Source: Zhengitettix transpicula (taxonomy: Eukaryota > Arthropoda > Insecta > Orthoptera > Tetrigidae). Taken from it: DNA of 64,000 bases. The stretch lies in NCBI GenBank assembly GCA_037074705.1, contig CM073592.1, positions 22,230,629 to 22,294,628 on the forward strand, given 5' to 3'. A model generated the notes under the pieces. It did no database searches. It was not told the DNA's origin and was given only the letters and a program-made list of their open reading frames with translations. Both the position numbers and the translations under genes were made by a program. Of this stretch, positions 24,301-36,070 are shown piece by piece. The stretch's first letter is position 1; each line of letters begins with the position of its first letter.

Positions 24301-26086
24301 TTTGTAAAAAAAATTATGTATATTCCACTATTACAAAATTAAAATTAATCTTAAATTTAAATCGGATTATTCTATTTGAAACACCTTGAACTGTATTTAA
24401 ACGACTTCTCTGACAGACAATACTGGTGAGAACCTCACTCAAAAGAACCTTAAAAAACTAAGGATACATGTAGCTTAGTATACAAATTTAGCCGAATTTG
24501 TAGGAATATATGTTATATACCTTTCGAACTAATTAAATGATTGTTTCGTCCTTGTACAGTGATGTCAGTTTTAATGTGCGCAACGGAGACTTCAATCTAT
24601 ATTTGTTCCAGGTATTTTATACGAGAAAATGGGATATTAATCGAAAGAATAAATGATGAAATGACTTTTCAGTATAATGACAAGAACAAAATACACAGAC
24701 TTAAGTAACCATAGGAAATTAATGAAAAGCAGAGCGAGCGACAAACGCAAATTTAATCGAAGATAAGTAGAAATTCCGTAAAAAATGTTTTAATGAAGAT
24801 AAATTTTAGTCTCATATTCAGAAAAAATATATATAAAATGCAATTTAAAAACTTTGAAATCAAATAATTGAACGATAAAAGCGTTTAAATAGTGAAATAG
24901 AATAAAAAGTAATAATTATTATATGTAAAAACATTTTACGTGAGCACCAGCTACTATTTCTCTATAATTTATTCTTATGTTTTGGAGTTGGTTTCAGTAG
25001 TTAATAAGCCAAAGATTGTAATGGTACGTTAGTTAATATTTTTGTGTCGGCTTAATTGATAAATGAAACTATTAAAATTTTTTTTACACATTTACGAGAT
25101 CTGAAATCTGCGTTCTTTTATGTATTTTTTTAATATTGGTCTGTCTGCATATGACGAATTTAAAATTGTATGGTACCATCAAGTATTTTAGAATGACAGT
25201 ATTTATTATAAAATAATTAAAAATGTAAATTTATCATAAATTATTCGCGTTGAGCACAAGAGCTGGACTATTGCTATTTGTCAAGGCCGTTACGTGTCTG
25301 TAGATAAATATTGCTGGGTTCTTATTTTATCCCAGCACCTTTGAAGTCACCAGCTTGTATGTGCTTCGTCAAGTCTTGACTCTTGCCTTTGTCGGTGAGA
25401 TGTCCTGATGTTATTAATTTGAACTTGATGTGATTTCGGAGAAACACTTTGTAAGACTTTACGAGTTTTGGGGGAGGAGAAGACGATATTAAGGTTGTTC
25501 CTTGGTCATAACAACGAGGATCAAAAGTTTATTGCTTTATAGCCAGAGAGACAAACAGAGTAAGAGAAGAATGAGAACACAGAGAGAGTTTTCCGAGAAT
25601 GAGAATGAAAGATAGATAGTAATAAATGCTGTCGCGAATATTTATGCACAATTCCGAAGAATTTGTCTTTCACGTAAAATCCCTTACAAAAAATTATAGC
25701 ATATTAACACCGTTTTTATTAAAAAGATTTAATAAAATTATACGGTCAAAATTTAAGAAAGTATATTTACATGAACATATATTTTTATTTATGAATTGTT
25801 TTTCATCATCACTTAATACTCAATCAAAATTCCGTTTCTAATTGGTATTCTTTTGAAAATTATCATTAATAGTTAAAAGATTGTAATGATTTTATTTTTT
25901 GATGATTTGACTTAATATTTCAAAGTAGAAACATTTTATTTCTACAAAAAAAATTAAAATAAATTGGTCATAAGTAAGGTAATATTTAATATTGTAATGG
26001 ATAAAAATATTTCGTCCTTAACTGAATTTAACGTATGTAATTTGGCTACAACAGGGTGGTGAAGATAAAACATGAAATTATACTCA

Positions 26087-26091
26087 ATATA

Positions 26092-26127
<36 letters not shown>
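26087..26127. repeat. (AT)n microsatellite, one interruption
   Basis: AT units interrupted once by C at 26110. Confidence 0.9.
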
Positions 26128-26660
26128 AATTTTTGGTTAATATTAATAGCACAATTTTGAATTGAAAAAAAAAATATTCATCGAACATCAAAATCCAATG
26201 TCCTAAATTATTATCACTTTCCCCTTTAATTTTTCTGAATTAGAGTCAATTTACTTATAATTGTAAAATTAAAATATCTAATAATTTTAATTATGAACAA
26301 TATTATTATTAATATTTATTTTCTAAAATTTTAAATAAGTAACTACTGGATTTGAAAAGGACCACCTTAAGATATTTTAAAAGATTTGATAACTATATTA
26401 ATAACTTTAATGAATTATAATTTGGGATGAAAACAATGGGTATTTAAATTATTTAAAATTCATTAAATTTAATTACCTTATGCGTTAGACGTGTAAATAA
26501 TTATTTATACTTTGAATCTATCTCTTATATAAATAAAAAAAATGAAGTCTCTTCATGACGCAAACGACTAAGAAAACAATAAATCTAATCAATTATTACT
26601 ATTTGAAATTGAAATGAAAAGTCAGAAATTTATTATGAAATATTTAAAACATTATCATAA

Positions 26661-26700
26661 AGCAGATGTTTCATCCCTATTTTTGGTCACCTCTTCAAGT
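26661..26700 (-). repeat. Hammerhead-like repeat core, degenerate
   Basis: On the minus strand: CTTGAAGAGGTGACC, A/T loop, GGGATGAAACATCTGC. The order TGAAGAG, stem strand, loop, stem strand, GAAAC is kept. Confidence 0.4.
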
Positions 26701-27349
26701 GTAAATTTAAATTTAATGATAAATTTGCAACTTAAAAATTTCAAAAAAGAAATAATTTATAATATAAGAAGTAATAGAAAAATATATTACATTAAATTTC
26801 GATGGACAAAAGTTTCTAAGGTGCGTTTTTCACACACACACACTTGCGGTCGAAACGACTGTTATATTGAGAGAATTGTTTAATTTAAAATAACAATAAT
26901 AATAAAAAGATTTTATAATACAATAAATGCATAACACAGAAAAATTTATTTAAAGAAGTCAGGTGAATAAAGTATTACTAAATCACCACAATATAATTTG
27001 TTAAAATGACTCTATTGGTACAAAAGAAAGTTTATGATGAATTTATCGGTCTTATCAGATGACCGTTAACTATAGAAACTAATTTGTTGTACGAATACAT
27101 TAATAATAATTGTAAAAAAGAGGAAACTTTCACTGATATACTTAAGTATCAATATTTCTTATTATTCATATGGTAGGTAAATAGATTATTAACAGATGTA
27201 AAAATTGTCATAATTTTGATACGTGCTTCTACTAGTGTCCGCCATTAGTATACTTCTAAATTAATTTCTACCAGTATGAAACTCCTAGAGAAGACCTGTA
27301 TCTTTCCATTCCTATAAAATTAATTTCCAAGAACTATCTATCGTGTATA

Positions 27350-27900
27350 TTTACAGAGAGACATGATGAAGTTTTGCCCAGTTTCCTTCAGTCGGCCGCC
27401 CTTGGGTTTCATCTCGCTTTTCCAGGAACGGGGATCCACTCGGTAAACATAATAATGGTAAATTTAATGCTCCGGAGTTGGCTCCAGTTTTGGGGCCCGC
27501 AGGCTGCTGGAGGCTGGATGCTGGAGAGGAGGAGCGGCGAGGAGGAGAAAGGGGAATATGGGGAGTAGAGTAGTGAGGCCGACTCCAGACAGCCCCGTGG
27601 CTGGTGCCATTCATTAAGCACCTCATTAGCCAGCTTTGATGTCGGCAAAAGAGGAAGGCATTCCCCCACCTTCCCACCTCACTGCCTCCTCTAGCTCTCC
27701 TTTTTTTTTGCTTGCTTTCATTGCCCGCGATTAATTGTGTTAGGATCTGTCTCAAATGGAAGTGACTGACAGATTGCCTTTTTGTCTCACCTAAACAACC
27801 TGTACTGTATTGCCGCTGGCGTCTCGTACATCGATTTTTTTATAATTATTTCCACTATAGAGACAGTCGACGAGGGGAAGGACACTAATTAAAATGGTTG
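27350..27900. promoter_or_regulatory. Island with homeodomain-like sites
   Basis: Includes GCCATTCATTAAGCACCTCATTAGCC and GCGATTAATTGTG (spanning about 27605-27740). A G/A-rich tract lies at 27515-27570. The 134-codon minus-strand frame is Ser/Pro-rich because of that tract and shows no domain. An enhancer-like element is inferred. Confidence 0.35.
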
Positions 27901-28316
27901 CTTGTCGATAGAGGGATGGAAAAAAATATGGGACAGCTACAGTCAATCCGACTGTTTCAAATCAAAGCCTTTACGTGTAGGGTGGAATAATTGAGAGGGC
28001 AGAAGTACTTAATATTAAATTTGCCCTTATTCAAAATTAAGTTTCCTTATATAAATTTTTCTTTCGGTAAGAACTCCTACCTTAATTTATAATGCATCTT
28101 GAGATAGAAGTTATTCTTCACATAAAAATCTTCAATTAATTTCCATGACCCTATAAAGAAGGAAAGTTAGTCTCATTGAACTTACATCACGTATTATGAT
28201 TTTTACGTCCGTACGTTAACTAATTTCAAAGTAAATAATAGTAATGGATTTTTTTTTCAGTTAATGGCTAAAACTTAATACAGCAAAAAAATGCTGATAT
28301 GGCAAACATATTTATG

Positions 28317-28592
28317 AACTGTCTATCCGGTGTTGCCAGTAGGCTATATATAACATAGGCCTAATTGACCCCCCAAAATTATTTAATCGATGCGTGTCGA
28401 AATCTTCCAGCCCAATTCACCCCCGCCCCTAGGGGTTAAACGGCAAGTTGAATGACATAATTACACTCAGCGACATCCATAACCCCGAATTTGATTCCAA
28501 CCTCGGTTATTTTCGCGTTATTTTTATGCAACGCACCTTCACCCACAATCACTAACGGGCTTCTTCAGGTAATATCAAGTTTTCAATGTATG

Positions 28593-28640
<48 letters not shown>

Positions 28641-29110
28641 CGCATACATTGAAAACTGTGTTTTACATTAATAAATTCCCATAACTGTGAACGAAACGTC
28701 GTACTTAACTGTTTTGTAGTGTTTTTATTAATAAATACGCTTTTTTCTGGAATATTGGCTTTGTTTCATTTTTGTTTATTAATTGATAATTGTCCGATTA
28801 ATTTAAATATTAAAAATACTACATATTTTCCTTTTCACGACGTCAAGATTCCGGGGATTTCGTCACAAAAATTCGACTTACAGAAGAATAAAATCATTTT
28901 TATAATAGGAAAAATAGCCAAAATTATACACAATCAACATCGGGAGGAAAACTATCAATTTCATTGTCCCGTGAAAAAGATTTATTCGAAACACATCGAT
29001 CGTTTGAGCAAATTTAAAAAATTTACACCCCCATCCCAGTTTTGAAAGGAACAAGTGTACAAAGTCTGGTCAATTTTTTCTCCGCGGGTGTAGATTTGTA
29101 TGCGGAACAT
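28317..29110 (-). mobile_element. Helitron-like repeat copy C, interrupted
   Basis: Minus-orientation copy. CCGGTGTTGCC marks the GC-rich end at about 28326, then CTCAGCGACATCCATAACCCC and TTATTTTTATGCAACGC follow. The far end resumes at about 28900 with AAAATTATAC, GGAACAAGTGTACAAAGTC and GTAGATTTGTATGC, matching copy B at 41.04-41.2 kb. Between them sits the foldback at 28556-28760, which appears to have inserted into this element. Confidence 0.6.
28556..28760. mobile_element. Foldback of two hammerhead-like units around a (CA)n(TA)n loop
   Basis: GTTTTCAATGTATGC (28579-28593) and GCATACATTGAAAAC (28642-28656) are a perfect 15-bp inverted repeat, with weaker pairing outward. The loop is pure microsatellite: (CA)10 at 28593-28612, then (TA)14 to 28640. 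The left arm ends in the start of a minus-oriented core (CTTCTTCAGG at about 28560), and the right arm runs into a plus-oriented core (ATTAATAAATTCCC ... GAACGAAACGTCGTAC, 28667-28704) with the family tail TTTTCTGGAATATTGGC. Confidence 0.65.
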
Positions 29111-30741
29111 ATATATTTATATATATAAACAGTCTATTTTATTGATTTATAGTTCATATATCGAATATTCAACCTCTGATATTTGCACTCTGTACTTCAA
29201 AGTTGCGGCGGGGGCACTACGTCTGTTCCCCAGAAGTGACGAGTTTAATCGTATAGACTGGTGCGTGGAAAATAAGGCCCATCTCTTAATACAAAAATTA
29301 AAAGGTCAAGTAAAACTATAAACCGCTGAAGGCTAGAATTGCAGGAAATTAAAAACTCCTCTTTTCAATGTTACAGGAGAAATATAATATAGGCTACATC
29401 CTGGAGGTTTCAGAGTTCACGATATATTTTTTACAAGGATGGTAATATGAATGTTGGTTCTTAACTTTTAGAAAAATATTAAATGACCAGTGAATCAATT
29501 ATTGACATATGTTTTTGGATGATCATGTGAAGTAATGTGTCCGGGAAAGAATTGATTTTGGACTGTTTGTCTTTGTATATCTGCGTCTGTGTGTGTATCG
29601 GCGGCTGGAGGAGAGAACGCACGGATATTGTACTTATCGGATAACCTCGGTAAGTTCCTGAGGCTATGGATGGAGGGAGGAGGTCTTTGCCCGCAGATTG
29701 TTTACACGTTGAAACTAATATCGAGTGGCGTAGACTGTTGACGTCGGCACACACAGCCACGGCTTCAATTACATCTGCATTCTGCTCTGACGTCCACAAG
29801 TGTTCTGCAAACTCTCGAATGCAGTCTTCTTTCGTGTCGTCCTGTCTTATACGCGACATCCAGAAAATAATTCTGGCTGTGTTATTAGCAGTCACATAAT
29901 CATTATAGGTTATGATTAATTTAATACAAGTTCTTCCAATTTTTAATAATACAAAAATATGTCAGAAAAAACACAACACATGTAAATTCTTAACATTAAA
30001 CTGTTTGTCAGAATAACTGTTAATATCGATACTCCAGTCATATTTCAAGGACTTACCAATCCGTTATGGAATATAATCCAGACGATGGGAACATGTTACG
30101 GCCGTTTCTACTGCTATCCGATTAATGGAATTTAATTTATCAATTTATTAGAGCAGGATATTTATTAAATTATATTCCAATATAATAATATATTACAGCT
30201 TAACTCAATCGGTGAGTATCGCAGGACCTCGGGGATGATAGAATAAACATCTAGCGGAAATTTTTATCCCTACGTTACTTACAAAACGCAATTGTGCTTT
30301 ATAGTACGATGGTTGCACACACAAAACTACTTGTTGGTGATTCTTAACTGGCGGCAATGACAACTACTAATTTCACGATTCTTTCTTATTTCGTTAAAAT
30401 TCTAACATAAAAAAGAGCAGAGAAAGTCAGTATATATTTATAAATCATACTGTACATTGCGAAAATATGAGCATCTTTATAGATAAATAATTCCTCATTT
30501 TCTCAAACGATAATTTTAATCTTCTTATGGGTAACATCTTAATGGAGAATTTAAAATTATTTTAATAGTATTTATTGTTCTTTAAATATTTGATTATTTT
30601 AATTATATTTAAAAAAATTCGAATTTATTTTTGTATAATAACTTGTAGGAATCAGAAGAAATTAATAATATCGGTCGTCTTGGATAACTTCCAGTTATAT
30701 ACTCATTTAAAGAATATAATAATGGAATGACAGAAAATACC

Positions 30742-30775
30742 TGACAGGAATCGATTCCAGGACAAAATCTGAATA
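30742..30775 (-). mobile_element. tRNA-derived SINE fragment (B box only)
   Basis: On the minus strand TCCTGGAATCGATTCCTG resembles a Pol III B box with its flanks. The A box is absent or unrecognisable. Confidence 0.3.
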
Positions 30776-31257
30776 CGCAATTAGTTGTTTCAGTATTTTA
30801 TCTATCATATCATCAATTCTATTTTAACGAGAGGTTTTGCTGAGCTTTGATTAAGAATTTATGTTTTCTGTAATATATTAATGAACAGAATATATATAAT
30901 TCTTTTAGACATGATTATTTAATAACCTCTTAATGTCGTAGCTAATTTTTTCTCCGTTCCCAAAAATGTTTAATATTTGTTTCAAAGACAGAAATTATGA
31001 ACCTAGTTTGGAAATTGTTGGTGAGACGTTTAAAAAAATTGATATTTATCTGACATTAATTATAAATTGAAGGGATAAATAATCTAAAGAAGTCAGAAAA
31101 TTTAGATTTTTAATACAATCAAATTAAAAATTTACAACTCATGAAATTACCAATAACGATTAAAATACGTTTCGTTCTAACTTTCTTACCTCATAATGTA
31201 AATGCATTCTACGTAATACTGTAAAAACAATTTTTCATTCCTCAATACATGTACTAC

Positions 31258-31312
31258 TTCTGTAGGTTCCGGATTCGATTCAAGGTTCGGTCGAGATTTT
31301 TTAATTTTTTAA
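31258..31312 (+). mobile_element. tRNA-derived SINE fragment
   Basis: GGTTCCGGATTCGATTC (B-box region) followed by AAGGTTCGGTCGAGATTTTTT, closely matching the 3' flank of the copy at 44.46 kb. Confidence 0.5.
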
Positions 31313-31640
31313 CTTTTTTTTGAAAGAATTTCTTCGGTTCTATAATTAAAGTTTTAATTAAAAAAATTACTATACAATAAAAACTTCATAATAATGCAGT
31401 AATTGACTATAACAGAATTATTTACATTAATTAAAATTAATTACACAATGTTTACCTTTTTTGTTTTCGAAATAATTATGAATAAATTACTGTAAAATTT
31501 TTGATCATTTCAATTACCTACAATACTTAATTTTGATTAACTGAAATAAATTTCGTAGTCATCTTCAATAAAATCAAGAAGGAATTTATTTGGCATATTA
31601 ATTTATAAGAAAAAAATGTTTTGGATATTATTTGGAAAAA

Positions 31641-31674
31641 CACGATAAAGTCCCAAATTGGGGACCGAACTTTC
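31641..31674 (+). repeat. Hammerhead-like repeat core
   Basis: CGATAAAGTCCC, loop AAATTG, GGGAC, then CGAACTTTC. The stem GTCCC/GGGAC is intact; the GAAAC box carries an inserted C and changes. Confidence 0.45.
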
Positions 31675-31859
31675 AATTTTTTTTAATAATTACGTGATAT
31701 GTAATTGTAAAAATGGATTTTCTGAAATAATTAATTTTTCTGACCTCATTGAGAATTTTTTTATTTTGTTACACTGTCCTAAATATTTTACCGTAATAAT
31801 TTTGACTGTTATTGAATCGCCTTAATAGCCGTATAAATCAATTTCGACCTTATTTTAAT

Positions 31860-32120
31860 AAAGAAACCATGTTCTAGTTGAAAACAACTGGTGTCAAGGC
31901 ACTCGCCACATTTTACAAGAGAATTTCCGAGCGCTGTGGCGTTATTCGCCGAGGTTGAAGGGCAGTGTTAATTAGTCCTTCGGGATGGTCGTGCCGAAGA
32001 CCACTGCAGACCTTCATCTCCATGGAAATGCCGACACAGATTTAATGATAACCAGAGGTCGTGGAGCGTAAACGCGGACTTGCTGGGGTGGACAAATTAG
32101 AACATCGATGGGTCACGACT
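31860..32120. promoter_or_regulatory. Short GC-richer island
   Basis: Complex sequence including GAGCGCTGTGGCG, GTTAATTAGTCC and CTCCATGGAAATGCC. No exon-like frame. Enhancer-like by composition only. Confidence 0.3.
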
Positions 32121-33419
32121 ATGCTCACTCACATGAACAGGAGCGACAATCTTATGATATACAAGTTTTGTTCGATTACCTTTCAAATGAGAAAAAAAAA
32201 TCTTCCTCTCAGTTTGAACTTTATCACTTCCAGTTTCTTGGAACAATGAATTTTGTATTTACATTTTTATTTTTATCCTTTTCATATGACATAATTGTAC
32301 TGTTGTTCGCTATTTGTAAAGACTAGAACATGGCGCGTTGCAACGCCCATCAAATTTCTCGAGATAAGTTAAGAGTTTGAAGAAGCTAATAATAGAAGAA
32401 AAAGCTTTTTATTTTATAAGTAGTCATAGAAACTAATTATGAAAAATTGTCCTATTTTAGCTTAAAAATTGGAGACTAAGTTGTGACGCTGAGCGGCAAA
32501 CGGAATTTTAGAGCGAGATACGCGGAGAGAGGCAGAGCGTGCTAAAGCCGTTGAATAGTAAACCAGCAAGTAGGTGAAGCAGTTTTCTGCAGTCCTCCCA
32601 GTTTTAATATTTTCACATATCACTAAAAAGTTTCTTTATTCAAGGTTTTGTAGTGTGTAAAAGATAAAAATATTAATAGTCATTTAATAATAAATAAAAT
32701 AAATATAAAGTAAAAAAATTGTAATCATATAAATTTATATAAATATTAGTCGCTGTCAATCGAAAATAATTAGTGAATTTTTGATGGGTAATCAGAATTT
32801 GATGATTAAAGTTGCACTTATTTATAAAATATTGGACAATTTTTGGAGTGGAATAAACTAATTCATGTTACACAATTTAAAAACAAATCTTTAAAGGGTT
32901 TAATTTATAATTTTTAAATTTGCTGATCAACCAAAAACTTTAATCTTTAATTTATTGACATTTAATGCCAACAAAGACCCTGTTAATAAATTATAGACAG
33001 ACGTGCATTTGAGCGGGGAAAGATCTTATATTATAAATAATTATTTAACTAACAAGGAATTAAAATATCGAACCTTATATTATTTCAAATGCGATTTAAC
33101 TATTTCTTCTGTTAGCTAAAAATGAGACTATACTTTTTAAATTCTCTCGAAGAGGCGGTATGGAGTAGCCAGGCATCCTGTTGCAGTAGAATCAGTAAAT
33201 TAAAACCTTACAATGAAATAACAATTTTTCTGAGAAACATTATTAGGTGTACAAAAAATTAGAAGAAACCATTCATAATTATTCTACATAGTTTTCTCCG
33301 AATCTTAAATTTGTTAATTGAAGTATAGGAAGTATTTAACACTGACTTTGCGAGGAAAGTGACGAACTGAAAAAAAAGTTATAAATACTTTAGCCTATAT
33401 GAGGCATAATATTAGCACT

Positions 33420-34120
33420 ATGTCGGCTTCTTGGCAGAAAAATCAGAAAGAGGCTGCGAAAGGATCACTTTGGTAGAAGTTTCAATTATTTAGCTCTGCG
33501 ACGACAAGCAACATCTGTGAGATTGTATCGCAGTGCACAACATCCTTTGCTAATTGGAACTCCGGGAAGGGAAGCCCAAACGAGACAAAAACCAAGTTTC
33601 TTTCCTTCTGCAAGTAAACACACATACTTCGCTCTCTGTTCCACCTTGTTATCCTCGGGCAGATTCAACACATAAATAACCGCATTGAAGGGAACAGTTT
33701 CGCTGACCACACAATAAGGCGCTTTGCTTTCGTTAATCCGCCAGAAAAACAAGAGAAGGCTAAGCGGCGGAGGCGACCAAGCAAGGACGCAAATACTTTG
33801 GAGAATTAACGAGGCAACTCAAAGTGCGCATTCGCCGCAGAGAGAGGACCAAACCGCGCTGACGGGATTTCGGGGTGGTGGAAGGTATAAGTGAGGTGTG
33901 GGCACAAAGCGAACGAATAAGGGCCACGACACACGGCGAAATTTCTTGAAACAAAACATCCACGTCAAAGGGACGAGCGAGAAAGAGAGGAAAACCAATC
34001 TGTAATTGTATCCGAAGAAGTTGGTTGACTTGGAGTCTCCGGTAATACCTTCACCACAGGCAGAGGGAATTATTGAAAGAAAAAAGACGAGCGTGTTGAA
34101 TATACGTTGGGATATTATCA
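33420..34120. other. GC-richer island containing a UFM1-like frame
   Basis: Composition differs from both flanks. The minus strand holds the frame at 33486-33752. A 101-codon minus-strand frame further on (33819-34124) has a hydrophobic start but no recognisable domain. Confidence 0.3.
33486..33752 (-). pseudogene. UFM1-like open frame, weak similarity
   Basis: UFM1 is the ubiquitin-fold modifier attached to ribosomal and ER targets by UBA5, UFC1 and UFL1. This frame shows the family's landmarks in the right order: an Arg-Ile near the start, Lys-x-Pro-Tyr-x-Val-x-Ser, then Glu-x-x-Pro-Phe-x-Ala-Val, Glu-Asp-x-Lys-Val, Gly...Lys-Gly and Leu-Arg near the end. The Pro-Phe to Leu-Arg distance is 55 residues against about 48 in UFM1. 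Overall identity is low, the usual C-terminal Arg-Val-Gly is not kept, no ATG is present at the expected start, and no splice sites were found. A decayed retrocopy or chance resemblance are both possible. Confidence 0.22.
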
Positions 34121-35380
34121 ACAAATTAATTCACCAAAACCTGTAATTAAATATAATAGTGACTATAGAGCTGATCGAAACAAATTATAATCATTTTTAA
34201 TCACCTGGTACAAGTTTAAGTTAACTAAAGAGACTAATAAAAGGACACTGGAAACGAATTTTAACAACGAAAAAATATAACATAGCAAAATACAACTTTT
34301 AAAAACTATAAATAGTCGGGATCTAAGAAAAATATTGCAGAAGTAGTAATGAGGTGCCTCTTATAGAATTTAACTTTTCCATATAATAAAAAAACAGAAT
34401 TATAAATAAAAATGGTTTATATTAAATACAAATGTAATTAGTGTAAAATGACCAAAAGTTAAAAATGATCAACATTAAAATTTACAATTAAGTACAAAAC
34501 GTTGCTTCTCTTTTCTTAGGGACCTCATTAGTTTTATACAATTAAATGATAATGGAATTATGGGTGAATTTATATTTAAAAAGTGAACAAATTTTTTTTG
34601 ACTCCCTACAGCAACATTCAGAGCCGAAATATTTTGATTTTGGCAATTCCACAATAATTATATTTAAATAAAAAACAATTTAAAAAATATAGGATATTTA
34701 TTTATCGTTAAAGGGTTTAAAATTAAGGAAAAACTTTTTCTTAATTTTTTTATAAATATCAATAGCAAAATAAGTCACAATAAAATATTTTATAATGAAA
34801 ACATACATAATTCACAGAAAAAACCCTTATGTAATTTTGTAATATATTTATTAAATATTTTATCCTTAGTTATTTGGCCGTTAATATTTATATTGAAATT
34901 TAAAGAATATCTGAAAATTTATACTACTAAATTTTTGTAGTTATTAAATGAAACAGTGTTTTATGTTACTGTGTGTAACTGGAGTTACGACTTTACCCGA
35001 GGTTCTTAGAATTTTTTTTATCGGGAGTCAGGCATTTCCTTCAATGCAGCTACAACATTTTCCGGGACGCTACATGAATCATATCTATTCTTTCACATAA
35101 CTTCATCATTAGTACAAAATTACTCAGTACTCGATTCTTGTGTTACAGTTATTATGATACCGTTTTTAGCTCTTAACTGTTCTTCATAATTATATTAATC
35201 AAAAGGGGCTGTTTAGTTTTATAAACCCGTAAAGTATATTTCGCTACTTATACCAACTTCTTGACACACAAATATGACACAAAAATTTAAACAATATTTT
35301 TTTCTATCTAAGGGGGACGTTTTCTTGTCACCATTTAACACGATGCAACCATAGTTTGTTAACTGTGGGTAATAGATGGT
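34120..35380. other. AT-rich block
   Basis: Only a hammerhead-like remnant at 34492-34530 is supported. Confidence 0.5.
34492..34530 (-). repeat. Hammerhead-like repeat core, degenerate
   Basis: On the minus strand: CTAATGAGGTCCCTAAG, then AGAGAAGCAACGTTTTGTAC. The left stem strand and the CGTTTTGTAC end remain; the right stem strand is lost. Confidence 0.4.
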
Positions 35381-36070
35381 CCTCGTATGAATGCTTAGAC
35401 GAAAGCCGCTGTGAATGTTAGTAACCCTGTTTTCTCCGTGGATTTACGAGGTTTCACAGTTCTTACACCCCACCCCCGGACTGCCCCCTTTTGGAAAACA
35501 AAAGGACGCCAACCCCCCCCCCCCGTGTCGTCCGAGTTGGCGCGGGTGACCGTGCAAAATAAACCTGCAGAAGAGAAGCTTCCCTCGTCCTGATTTACGG
35601 GAACCAAGGTGCGGAGCAATCTCCTAATGTAATTGTCTTGACTCCGCTCCAAAAAGCAGATATTTGTGGCATCAATACTGGGGCGAGCCGCTAAGTGGCA
35701 ATTGCGTTTTCTCCCAGGGAAAAACAAACACATCGTTCCATCGAACAACTTTCTCAATTATGATTTTCGTAAGACCAACACCTTTTATTTTATAGTGGTC
35801 TTCCCGCGGACGCGGTTCTCAGTATCCACCTATTTAATAACTCCAACAATTTTCTCTCATCTTACTGAAAAATCTTCCATAATTTATCAGGGTACATCTT
35901 TCCATTCCCATGTACCAAGATACAAATTAGACATCCGTCAATAGCATTTAAGGAGTCTGACTCGTCTTCCCCCAGATTTTACACGTCGTGCACTCAATAC
36001 GGACACAAAATTTCAACAAAGTCTCTCATTTGCTGGGACCGTATTTTGCTTGATGCGCTACACCATTTCA
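35380..36070. promoter_or_regulatory. GC-richer island with a 12-base C run
   Basis: C run at 35513-35524 beside GTGTCGTCCGAG. Two open frames cross on opposite strands, including 120 codons on the minus strand through the C run; neither shows a domain. The frame at 35666-35944 is also featureless. Confidence 0.25.

Larger units (their letters stand above)
24300..27350. other. AT-rich block
   Basis: A/T-dominated DNA with an interrupted (AT)n tract at 26087-26127 and one hammerhead-like remnant at 26661-26700. No gene is supported. Confidence 0.5.
29110..31860. other. AT-rich block with SINE and hammerhead-like fragments
   Basis: Contains the SINE fragments at 30742-30775 and 31258-31312 and a hammerhead-like core at 31641. 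A 138-codon minus-strand frame at 29479-29895 is open and not obviously low-complexity, with an acceptor-like CTGCTAATAACACAG just inside its start. It matches no family I know and is left as background. Confidence 0.4.

Noticed and set aside
27351..27755. 134-codon minus-strand open frame
   Set aside because: Ser/Pro-rich stretch follows from the pyrimidine tract; no domain, and the opposite strand is open too.
29479..29895. 138-codon minus-strand open frame with an acceptor-like site
   Set aside because: Composition is plausible, but there is no recognised family, no donor, no poly(A) signal in place, and a frame of this size is near what chance gives in 64 kb.
32318..32350. CTAGAACATGGCG like the 10.15-kb repeat, next to the palindrome CGTTGCAACG
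   Set aside because: Only about 13 bases match and the GAAAC box is absent.
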